NCBI GenBank assembly: GCA_002338255.1
Contig: DDHX01000028.1
Location: forward strand, 1-5,808
Origin: Ruminococcaceae bacterium UBA1865
GTDB lineage: Bacteria > Bacillota > Clostridia > Oscillospirales > Acutalibacteraceae
Direction of reading: 5' to 3'
DNA length: 5,808 bases
Shown: positions 1 to 5,378 of the stretch, one piece after another
How positions within the stretch are numbered: position 1 is the first letter of the stretch
Layout: each line of letters begins with the position of its first letter
The notes under the pieces: model-generated
Database searches by the model: none
Seen by the model: the letters and a program-made list of their open reading frames with translations, nothing else
What the model was told of the DNA's origin: nothing
Program-made: the position numbers and the translations under genes

Positions 1-37
1 CGCGCTTCGCGCTATAAAAAGATTGATCAACCTTTTT
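1..37 (-). terminator. Probable terminator region of the XRE/membrane-protein operon, cut by the window edge
   Basis: Two hairpins follow the stop of the 59-residue gene on the minus strand. The first (16-37) has a nine-pair stem, AAAAAGGTT against AATCTTTTT with loop GATC. It includes a G-U pair that works only in the minus-strand RNA, where the plus-strand RNA would have an A-C mismatch. The second (1-12) is GCGC-GAA-GCGC, a GC-rich stem that probably continues past the window. The T-run at 16-20 separates them. The placement 20 bases after a stop codon fits transcription termination, but the complete structure cannot be seen. Confidence 0.5.
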
Positions 38-56
38 AATGGATTTTAGTATGAGC

Positions 57-236
57 TTATTTCTTGGCCGCAGTAATTTTCACTGTGCTGAACACAGTCA
101 TAAACATGGAAACCAACATAAAAATGCCAACTTCTCTTACCACCCAATCGGGAAATGGAACCGCAAAACGCCAAATTATAAAACTTGCAATGCTAATAAT
201 TAAGACAAGTGTGCTGATGATTTGTAGCTTTTTCAT
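57..236 (-). CDS. Small two-helix membrane protein (59 aa), third gene of the XRE operon
   Basis: This 59-residue frame starts MKKLQIISTL and ends KITAAKK. Residues about 4-24 and 33-53 are hydrophobic stretches long enough to span the membrane, joined by a short polar turn containing PFPDW; the ends are lysine-rich. A strong ribosome site, AGGGGG, lies nine bases before the ATG and overlaps the stop region of the preceding gene. The gap to that gene is only 13 bases, so the two are almost certainly cotranscribed. I do not recognise a family. The layout suggests a partner of the four-helix protein upstream, perhaps as a second subunit or regulator of it, which is inference. The coding call rests on the ribosome site, the tight spacing and the clean amphipathic-free membrane pattern. 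Confidence 0.8.
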   Translation of the reverse strand: MKKLQIISTLVLIISIASFIIWRFAVPFPDWVVREVGIFMLVSMFMTVFSTVKITAAKK

Positions 237-249
237 TTACGGTTACCCC

Positions 250-687
250 CTACATTTTCCTCATATAGATCAGTTTTACAACCGCGCTTATCATCATTTG
301 ACAAACTGCAGCAGCAGTAAGTGCAATGAAAATTGTTGCATTAAAATATGCGGCTATGATACCGGCAAGTATCATTAAAACAGAAGTAACGAAAATCATC
401 GGCAGACCTGCCTTTGCTCTGATCGCTTTCAGTCTTTCGTCATTTTCTTTATTAAACTCCAGTGTTAACTTTTTTTCATCTTTCAGTATCACTCTGTAGC
501 GGAGTAAAAGAATTGCCGCCATCAAACCGCAAGCAGTAACCGCTCCGCATTGAAAGCCAAAAATAAAACTATCTTTAAGCTCCGGACTTACCAAGAACAC
601 ATCATAAATTCCTAAAGACACAGCAAACACCATGGGAATAACAAGCAATAACATTCTTGTTTTAATTACCTTTTTATAATGATCCAT
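250..687 (-). CDS. Four-helix integral membrane protein of unknown function (145 aa), second gene of the XRE operon
   Basis: The protein starts MDHYKKVIKTR. Four hydrophobic segments are visible at about residues 12-33, 41-63, 96-115 and 118-140. Between helices two and three is a charged cytoplasmic-looking loop (64-94) with the motif FNKENDERLKAIRAKAG. That loop pattern, N-K-E-N/H-D-E-R followed by I-R-x-K-A-G, recurs in small membrane proteins of Firmicutes encoded next to XRE regulators; no biochemical role is established that I can name. The frame extends upstream to an ATG at 732, but that region overlaps the regulator gene. The ATG at 687 is preferred because AAAGGAA lies seven bases before it and it leaves a 13-base gap to the regulator stop. 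No catalytic residues are evident, so a structural, signalling or immunity-like membrane role is as far as inference goes. Confidence 0.85.
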   Translation of the reverse strand: MDHYKKVIKTRMLLLVIPMVFAVSLGIYDVFLVSPELKDSFIFGFQCGAVTACGLMAAILLLRYRVILKDEKKLTLEFNKENDERLKAIRAKAGLPMIFVTSVLMILAGIIAAYFNATIFIALTAAAVCQMMISAVVKLIYMRKM

Positions 688-700
688 TTCACGGTTCCTT

Positions 701-904
701 TCAATCTGTGTACTCAGAAAAATCGAACACATCTTCTATTGCCATCCCGAAGTAATGAGCAATTTTGAATGCCAGCGGTAAAGATGCGGTATACTTTTCT
801 ACCTCAATTGAGGTAATCGTTTGCCTTGTCACACCAATGGCAAGTGCAAGTTCTTCCTGCGATAATTTTTTGGATTTTCGCAATTCTGCAATTTTGGTCT
901 TCAA
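701..904 (-). CDS. Small XRE/Cro-type transcriptional regulator (67 aa), TTG start
   Basis: This is a minimal DNA-binding protein made of one helix-turn-helix domain. The sequence begins (TTG)KTKIAELRKSKKLSQEELA, with recognition region GVTRQTITSIEVEKY at about residues 24-38, and LPLAFKIAHYFGMAIEDVF at the end of the domain. The length of 67 residues is usual for this class, which acts as a dimeric repressor and is often autoregulatory. The frame stays open to an ATG at 988, but that start would lie upstream of the promoter (-10 box at 944-949), so it cannot be in the transcript. The TTG at 904 has GGGGG seven bases before it and puts the conserved K-x-x-I-x-x-L-R start at its normal distance from the N-terminus. 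It leads the operon with two membrane proteins and probably binds the 23-base spaced repeats over its own promoter. Confidence 0.9.
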   Translation of the reverse strand: MKTKIAELRKSKKLSQEELALAIGVTRQTITSIEVEKYTASLPLAFKIAHYFGMAIEDVFDFSEYTD

Positions 905-918
905 AAAAGCGCCCCCAA
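905..918 (-). promoter_or_regulatory. Ribosome binding site that decides the TTG start of the XRE regulator
   Basis: On the minus strand GGGGGCG precedes the TTG at 904 by about seven bases. No other start codon in this frame has both a ribosome site and a position inside the predicted transcript. The leader from the predicted transcription start near 936 is about 30 bases long. Confidence 0.65.
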
Positions 919-930
919 TTTGCAATGCTG

Positions 931-985
931 ACTTTGCAGATATAGCATAGCGTACTTTGCATAATTTGTCAAGCGTACTTTGCAT
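931..985. repeat. Three phased direct repeats (ACTTTGCA core) over the promoter: candidate operators
   Basis: The eight bases ACTTTGCA occur on the plus strand at 931-938, 954-961 and 977-984, spaced exactly 23 bases apart. The two distal copies are identical over 14 bases, AGCGTACTTTGCAT (949-962 and 972-985); the third keeps only the core. One copy is upstream of the -35 box, one fills the spacer, and one sits just after the -10 box near the transcription start. This geometry is typical of a repressor operator. The adjacent small XRE protein is the obvious candidate to bind it. That assignment is inference; the repeats themselves are seen directly. Confidence 0.8.
944..972 (-). promoter_or_regulatory. 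Sigma-A type promoter of the XRE/membrane-protein operon
   Basis: On the minus strand the sequence reads TTGACA (967-972), a 17-base spacer, then TATGCT (944-949). The -35 box is identical to consensus and the -10 box matches five of six bases (TATAAT). Transcription would start near 936, about 30 bases before the TTG start of the regulator. The spacer contains one complete copy of the 23-base spaced repeat and the other two copies flank the promoter, so binding there would block RNA polymerase. Confidence 0.85.
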
Positions 986-1025
986 CACAGCTTAAAATTT
1001 TTTAATATTTAGACTGCCCTTTAAA

Positions 1026-1121
1026 TTAATATTCGTGGATAGATTCATCCATATTGCATGACCACGCGGAATAAGTTCTGACGTAGTTTCCGGTTTCAGC
1101 GTAATACTTGGCCTCAAGTAC
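1026..1121 (-). pseudogene. Protein-like frame without a start codon, possible gene remnant
   Basis: Downstream of the lipoprotein stop, in another frame, the minus strand reads 31 codons that look like genuine protein, VLEAKYYAETGNYVRTYSAW and then SCNMDESIHEY, ending in TAA. The composition (tyrosines, acidic and basic residues mixed, sensible codons) is unlike noise from AT-rich intergenic DNA. The same frame stays open further upstream into the 3' end of the lipoprotein gene, to a TGA about 16 codons before this segment, but with no start codon and less protein-like content. The simplest reading is the C-terminal end of a gene whose front was lost when the neighbouring DNA was joined. I do not recognise the family. 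Chance cannot be excluded at this length. Confidence 0.35.
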
Positions 1122-1132
1122 AAAAACGCAGA

Positions 1133-2038
1133 TTATCGTGTGAAAACATCTCCGCGTTTTAATCCAAACTCACTATAATCACTGCTTGTCAGCTGTAAAG
1201 AATTGTTTTCGGTACGTTTAAACTTCAGTTCATCTGACAGCCAGTTACGACCGGTGCCATCATAACATCTCAGTTCAAGTGTGACGACATCTTCGCTGCC
1301 AACAAAAGTATAAAGGCTTCCCTTATACTCGCACCAAAAGGTTTGAACATATTTTTGACCGTTTATTGTTCGCACCACATTGTCATCGTTCAAAGGATAT
1401 TTCCACTTGTCAAGCAAACAAAGAGATTCCACAGTAATTGTTGCGTACGAATCCTGCCCTGCAGTAAATCTGCATATAAAAGCAGTGGAACCCTCATACC
1501 GTTGCCTGCTCGGTTCATCGTTAAATAATATCCATTCCTTTTTACCGTACAGTGAATCCCAGTATTTTACTTTGTCAAGCGGAACTGGTTCACTATGCGG
1601 TTTCGGTTTAGGCGGAACTGCCGGTTTTGACGTTGCAGAAGAGGGTGCCTTACTTGCAGGGGAGCTGCTAACCTTTTTGGCTGCCGATGAATTTTCTGTC
1701 TTTTTATTTTCAGTTTTTGAGGAACTATATGTTTTTTTATTTTCCTGAACTTGCTCAGAAGTCACAACAACTTGTTTGTTTTCTTTCAGTATAATGTTTC
1801 CGTTGCTGTCAACTGCCAATTCTTCATTCGTAATGAGGTTCCCTGTCTTTGAGTCTAAAATATTGCCGTTATCATCCACCGTATAGAATTGATAATCAGA
1901 ATAATTTACAGAAGATGAAGCAGATTGCGATACCGCCGAAGAATAATTGGGGTTATTTGTACTGGAACTCTGTTTGCCGCAGCCGCACAAGCTGAATAAT
2001 GTGCTCAAAGTCAGAACTAAAATCAAAATTTTACGCAT
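1133..2038 (-). CDS. Putative lipoprotein with tandem repeat, low-complexity spacer and C-terminal domain (301 aa)
   Basis: The N-terminus MRKILILVLTLSTLFSLCGC is a lipoprotein signal peptide: positive start, hydrophobic core, lipobox L-C-G-C, with C20 the expected lipid-modified cysteine. After a Ser/Asn-rich stretch come two related units, about 55-75 (DDNGNILDSKTGNLITNEEL) and 77-98 (DSNGNIILKENKQVVVTSEQ). Residues 100-152 are Ser/Lys-rich and then Pro/Lys-rich, a likely extended spacer through the cell wall. Residues about 155-301 form a globular domain with many aromatics and beta-like stretches (YWDSLYGKKEWILF, TAFICRFTAG, YVQTFWCEYKGSLYTF). The start at 2038 is preferred over an ATG at 2098 because GGAGGA stands seven bases before it and the signal peptide begins there. 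No family is recognised. It is flanked by unrelated genes, so it is probably its own transcript; no convincing promoter is seen upstream. A sensor or surface-binding role is only a guess. Confidence 0.85.
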   Translation of the reverse strand: MRKILILVLTLSTLFSLCGCGKQSSSTNNPNYSSAVSQSASSSVNYSDYQFYTVDDNGNILDSKTGNLITNEELAVDSNGNIILKENKQVVVTSEQVQENKKTYSSSKTENKKTENSSAAKKVSSSPASKAPSSATSKPAVPPKPKPHSEPVPLDKVKYWDSLYGKKEWILFNDEPSRQRYEGSTAFICRFTAGQDSYATITVESLCLLDKWKYPLNDDNVVRTINGQKYVQTFWCEYKGSLYTFVGSEDVVTLELRCYDGTGRNWLSDELKFKRTENNSLQLTSSDYSEFGLKRGDVFTR

Positions 2039-2151
2039 GAATGGTTCCTCCGTCATAAATACAATTGATCTATGCTTGACATAATTCATAAGATTCAAAT
2101 AGAAATGCTATTGAAAAGAGATAGGCAGCCTTACATTTTCTAATTCCACCA

Positions 2152-2226
2152 TCATTTGTACAGACGATCAAAAATTGAAGTAATAAGCAACACATTTAAA
2201 ATCACAGAAGTAATGACTGCGATCAT
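2152..2226 (-). CDS. Possible hydrophobic micropeptide (24 aa)
   Basis: A short frame encodes MIAVITSVILNVLLITSIFD plus RLYK, a single membrane-spanning stretch with a basic C-terminal end. It lies in an otherwise gene-free interval, about 50 bases downstream of the hairpin at 2277-2312 on the same strand. Upstream is the purine-rich AAAGAAAAC, only a weak ribosome site, and a TAAAAT that could serve as a -10 box without a clear -35. The shape resembles small membrane peptides, including toxins of type I systems, but 24 codons can arise by chance and no antisense RNA is visible. Treat as a weak candidate. Confidence 0.25.
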   Translation of the reverse strand: MIAVITSVILNVLLITSIFDRLYK

Positions 2227-2276
2227 TTTGTTTTCTTTTTGCGAAATGCGCTTAGATCATTTTATCATGTAAAAGG

Positions 2277-2312
2277 AAAGAAGTCGACTCTTTTGCAAGA
2301 ATCGGCTTCTTT
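2277..2312. terminator. Long hairpin, possible bidirectional terminator
   Basis: The arms AAAGAAGTCGA (2277-2287) and TCGGCTTCTTT (2302-2312) pair over 11 positions with one T-G wobble on the plus strand. Past a single C/A mismatch, TCTT pairs with AAGA around a TTGC tetraloop. T-rich sequence follows on both sides: TTTT on the plus strand and TTTCCTTTT on the minus strand. It may be a backup terminator behind the sugar operon or a structured leader for what follows. The stem is less GC-rich than strong terminators. Confidence 0.5.
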
Positions 2313-2430
2313 TGACAATATTGTGCCTTTGGTGAAGAATATGAATGCATATTAAATCGCTCTGGGTTGTACTTCTGAATTTCTGGGGGTCACATGCTTT
2401 TTTATTATTTTCGCTCATGCTGCTGACGGT

Positions 2431-2486
2431 AAAAAGCTCCCTTTCAAGTTTGAATTTTTGGAACTGAATTCTTTTATGAAAGGGAG
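2431..2486 (-). terminator. Rho-independent terminator of the kinase-isomerase-GH4 operon
   Basis: CTCCCTTTCA (2437-2446) and TGAAAGGGAG (2477-2486) are perfect ten-base inverted repeats around a 30-base loop, which itself holds a short AGTT/AACT stem. On the minus strand the stem is followed by CTTTTT, a proper U-tract. It begins about 40 bases after the stop of the GH4 gene, the right place to end the operon transcript. A T-rich stretch also follows on the plus strand, but no plus-strand gene needs it. Confidence 0.75.
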
Positions 2487-2527
2487 TTTCTTATTCGTTT
2501 TTATGCAAAATTTTACTTAATCAATTT

Positions 2528-3898
2528 TTATTCTTCAGGCATTCTCTTCTGATAGTGTTCCTTCATCTCAGATAGCTCCGGCTGAGATAGAATCTCATCC
2601 AAAAGCTCGCGTGCCTGTTTTTCACTTCTGGTCCAGGGATCCATCATAATCATATCCAAAAGCATCTCATAGTCACCCTTTTCGTATGCTTCCAGCTCAA
2701 CTAAAACCGGTGCCACTCTATCTCTTAGAATATGGGCAATAATAGGCTGGGGCAGCTTTTTGCAACGGATACCCTGAATGCCGTTTCCACTTACCAGAGT
2801 AGGAATCTCCACTTCAAAATCCTTAGGAACGCCTTGCACAAATTCCCCATCATTTAAAATATTGGTAATAATAACACGTGGTATATCACAAGCAATAGAT
2901 TCAATTAACGGAACCATAGGTTCATGCGGTGGATATACCGGAGGGAACATCTCTGTGACGCAGATATTCTCATCAGCTACTGCCTTGCTTATCTGCGCTA
3001 TCATATTTTCGTTACCTTCAAAGTAAACCTCCTTGAACCAGCGCTCCGGATCCTCTTTCCATCGTTTCTGAATCTCATCGTCTGTGTGGTACCAGTATCC
3101 CCATGCACCGCCGCCCGGATTTCCGGTATCTCCAATCGGGAATACTCCAAATCTCTGATATAAGTCAACCGGTTTCGGACCTGTCCAACTGCAGTAACCG
3201 ATTTCCTCAAAATGTGCCGGTGCATCCTTTTCAATCCATTCATCCAGTAATTTGAATCCATCCTTACCGTCACAGGTAAAATGATTCATCCAGACCATAT
3301 GGTTTACACCCGAAAGTTCAAACTGGACCTGTTCTCTCTCGTAACCCATCTCACCAGCTACTGCAAACACGCCATTGTAGCCATGGCAAAGACCCACAAT
3401 CTTGGAATCCGGATATTTTCTCTTCAAATAGGTGATGCCGGCTAATACAGGATTCGCTACTACGAGGTACCAAGCATCTGGGCATACCTTCTGAATGTCC
3501 AGATAAATCGATTCCATCAGACCGAACTGGTAGTAATTGATCCAAAATGCTTCATCATGCATGATGTGCATGCTGCCTCCATATCGGTAGCCTTTATCCT
3601 GCGCGATTTTCCAGCCGCGCCTCCACATTTCATAGTTCACATGAAGTGCTGTATTAATAACAAAATCAGCCCCTGTTATGCACTCGATCCTGTCCATGGT
3701 CTTCTCAATAACAATATTGCTTTTCATCTCTTTGGCATACCGACAGCAAAGTGCATATGCATCATTCAGTCTTTTCTCATCGATATCCATAAAAGATACG
3801 GTACAGCCGCTCAAATTCTTGGCACTGCAGATATCTCTGATCAGACTCAATGAAAACACTGCGCTGCCTGCACCGATTACACTAATTTTAACTCCCAT
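2528..3898 (-). CDS. GH4 family NAD-dependent glycosidase, CHG type (456 aa)
   Basis: Glycoside hydrolase family 4 enzymes cleave glycosides by an unusual NAD+ and metal dependent oxidation-elimination route. The protein opens with the Rossmann fold VIGAGSAVFS (residues 7-16, GAGS loop) and acidic FMDID (36-40), keeps the VANPV segment (147-151), and carries the metal-site pair C171-H172 in LCHGYNG and H200 in SGVNHMVW. The length is normal for the family. In GH4 the residues after the metal cysteine track specificity: CHS in alpha-galactosidases, CHG in alpha-glucosidases and alpha-uronidases, CD or CN forms in phospho-glycosidases. The CHGY here argues against phosphorylated substrates, so the sugar is probably taken up unphosphorylated, but the exact substrate is open. 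GGAG lies eight bases before the ATG. It sits 63 bases after the isomerase gene and ends the operon. No signal peptide: a cytoplasmic enzyme acting on imported oligosaccharides. Confidence 0.9.
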   Translation of the reverse strand: MGVKISVIGAGSAVFSLSLIRDICSAKNLSGCTVSFMDIDEKRLNDAYALCCRYAKEMKSNIVIEKTMDRIECITGADFVINTALHVNYEMWRRGWKIAQDKGYRYGGSMHIMHDEAFWINYYQFGLMESIYLDIQKVCPDAWYLVVANPVLAGITYLKRKYPDSKIVGLCHGYNGVFAVAGEMGYEREQVQFELSGVNHMVWMNHFTCDGKDGFKLLDEWIEKDAPAHFEEIGYCSWTGPKPVDLYQRFGVFPIGDTGNPGGGAWGYWYHTDDEIQKRWKEDPERWFKEVYFEGNENMIAQISKAVADENICVTEMFPPVYPPHEPMVPLIESIACDIPRVIITNILNDGEFVQGVPKDFEVEIPTLVSGNGIQGIRCKKLPQPIIAHILRDRVAPVLVELEAYEKGDYEMLLDMIMMDPWTRSEKQARELLDEILSQPELSEMKEHYQKRMPEE

Positions 3899-3961
3899 TT
3901 TATTTTCTCCATTTCTTTCTAATCATTTTATAGTATCTGTTCTTATCGTTTCCACACAGAA

Positions 3962-5359
3962 TCAGATTTCTACACATTCAATGCCAAGCATCTTCGCCAG
4001 CATTTTCCACCTTTTGGATACATCGCCCAGATTGATTACCTCATGATGAGTACCACCGTTTTGCAGCCATTTCTCCACACAATTCTCTATTCCGGCATCC
4101 GGACGCCAGAAAAAGTATGGCATATCACAGTGTTTTAGATCGGATTTGGGTAAAATCTCACCATTAGCGATCAACAGCCTGAAATGACCGCCTTCTACCG
4201 CTACCAGGGAAGTCAGTGTTGCCCGCCCGTATTGCGGCGTGAAAATATAGGTTGGCGGGTTTTCCAGACCGCCTTCACCCAGATACCGGTCTATCAGACG
4301 GACCTTTTTATCTTTCCTGCAGGTAGCCCAGTTACCTTCTCCGGCATGACAGAAAATAATTGCCTGTTTGGCAAAATCCATGGCATACATCTCTGTAAAG
4401 TTCCCATCATTATTTCCCAATGCATGAGCTGCCGACACCATGCTGGCACACATTACATCACCTTCCGCCGCATAGCCATACCCCTCTGCCATCAGATTAG
4501 ACGCGGCATAAAGTGGCAGCTGGCGAAATCTCCCGTCATCTGCAAACTGGTCAAAGTGCGCCGTAAAAGCATCGTAGCCCTTATCTTCCAGATACTTTTT
4601 AAATCCCAGATATTCACGCGCTGCAATTGCATGCGACTCTCTGCTTAAATTAGGATCCACCTCGAATCTGGCATAGTCCTTCTCTATCTGTGCTTCAATT
4701 TCTTCTTCGCTCACCTGCTGCATTCTAAAATAAACGCTTCCTATGGTATCATGGCAGGATTCCGGCCCAATCTTAGACAAAAGAGCCATATCATCAGTCA
4801 AAATGTCTCCCATGCCGCGCATTCTTGAGAATACTCCCGTTCTCATATTTTTCAAACGGTTTCTGGTGTAACAAGCCTTTCCAAAGTCCTCAACAAAGTT
4901 AAGAAATCTCTGATCATGCCTGTTTCCCGCAAAAAATTCACACGGAATCCGAAGCCTGTTAATTACATTCGCATTGTCTTGTGCGCCGTGTATTCCTTGA
5001 TTCACCGTCAGGTCTAACTCTTCCCAGTCATCCAGCACTTCTTGATCCGGCTGTACAACTGCAAGCGCAATCGGCAGACGGTTGTTCTCTAAGGCGCGTG
5101 CAAGGTATGCACCCTGAGAATATGCCAGCAAGACGATGAGGATACCATCCAGCTCCTTCTCGTTATACTGCTTTACAATTTCCTCAATTCGTTTTCGATC
5201 CACACCGGGACCCGCAAATTCAACATCTGCTACCTTGCTGAGTGTATCCACAAGTTCTCCGGCGTATTTGGTCTGCCTTTTTAGGATACCGGGGAAAGTA
5301 TCTTCATATCCTCCGGTTATCAATCCCAGAAGTCCCAGTCTTGGTTTTCTTATCTCCAT
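3962..5359 (-). CDS. L-arabinose isomerase-like sugar isomerase (465 aa)
   Basis: This protein belongs to the L-fucose/L-arabinose isomerase superfamily, Mn-dependent enzymes that interconvert aldoses and ketoses. It is closest in layout to AraA but clearly divergent. The four metal ligands can be assigned: E299 in GYAAEGDV, E323 in NFTEMYAMDF, H338 in IIFCHAGEGNW and H438 or H439 in GGTHHEV; these match E306, E333, H350 and H450 of E. coli AraA. The N-terminal half has the nucleotide-like fold pattern (RLGLLGLITGGYEDTFPG; DGILIVLLAYSQGAYL) seen in the superfamily. The frame extends to an ATG at 5386, but that ATG lacks a ribosome site and overlaps the kinase stop; the ATG at 5359 has AGAGAGG about nine bases before it. 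It lies 19 bases after the kinase gene. Substrate could be L-arabinose, D-galactose, a 6-deoxy sugar or other; genuine AraA activity is not assured. Confidence 0.85.
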   Translation of the reverse strand: MEIRKPRLGLLGLITGGYEDTFPGILKRQTKYAGELVDTLSKVADVEFAGPGVDRKRIEEIVKQYNEKELDGILIVLLAYSQGAYLARALENNRLPIALAVVQPDQEVLDDWEELDLTVNQGIHGAQDNANVINRLRIPCEFFAGNRHDQRFLNFVEDFGKACYTRNRLKNMRTGVFSRMRGMGDILTDDMALLSKIGPESCHDTIGSVYFRMQQVSEEEIEAQIEKDYARFEVDPNLSRESHAIAAREYLGFKKYLEDKGYDAFTAHFDQFADDGRFRQLPLYAASNLMAEGYGYAAEGDVMCASMVSAAHALGNNDGNFTEMYAMDFAKQAIIFCHAGEGNWATCRKDKKVRLIDRYLGEGGLENPPTYIFTPQYGRATLTSLVAVEGGHFRLLIANGEILPKSDLKHCDMPYFFWRPDAGIENCVEKWLQNGGTHHEVINLGDVSKRWKMLAKMLGIECVEI

Positions 5360-5378
5360 TCTCTTTTTTCCTCTCTTT
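5360..5378 (-). promoter_or_regulatory. Ribosome binding site deciding the isomerase start at 5359
   Basis: The 19 bases between the kinase stop and the ATG at 5359 are purine-only apart from the first base or two and contain AGAGAGGA at good spacing. The alternative ATG at 5386 has only CTTCTGTTT before it. The nine extra residues from that start (MNEKRGKKR) are simply the translated ribosome site. Confidence 0.7.

Larger units (their letters stand above)
2099..2527. other. Intergenic region of about 430 bases without a firm gene
   Basis: This stretch separates the sugar operon from the lipoprotein gene. It contains the terminator at 2431-2486, the hairpin at 2277-2312, a weak inverted repeat AATATG/CATATT near 2329-2344, and the weak 24-residue peptide frame at 2152-2226. 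No RNA gene, transposon end or riboswitch could be recognised. The promoter of the lipoprotein gene should lie at its left end, near 2050-2100, but no box pair there is convincing. Confidence 0.6.

Noticed and set aside
1104..1118. Short inverted repeat ACTTG-AGGC-CAAGT after the lipoprotein stop as a terminator
   Set aside because: The stem has only five pairs and no T-run follows, so it would not terminate transcription; it also lies inside the protein-like remnant frame.
1380..1748. A 122-codon plus-strand frame opposite the lipoprotein gene
   Set aside because: It is the antisense shadow of the Ser/Lys/Pro-rich spacer; it has no ribosome site and low-complexity content, while the minus-strand frame has a signal peptide and strong ribosome site.
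2076..2105. TTGACA on the plus strand as a promoter -35 box
   Set aside because: No acceptable -10 box lies 16-18 bases downstream and no plus-strand gene follows it.
2257..2418. A 53-codon minus-strand frame starting MSENNKKACDPQ
   Set aside because: It lacks a good ribosome site, runs through the hairpin at 2277-2312, and its second half reads like translated intergenic sequence rich in arginine, histidine and serine. No domain is visible.
3899..3961. Internal promoter (TATAAA-like box) between isomerase and GH4 genes
   Set aside because: The only -35 candidate at suitable spacing, TGGAAA, is poor, and the 63-base gap needs no separate promoter when the genes share an operon.
4184..4648. 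A 154-codon plus-strand frame opposite the isomerase gene
   Set aside because: It overlaps a full-length enzyme gene with conserved metal ligands, and its translation is rich in Cys, His and Arg as expected of a shadow frame.
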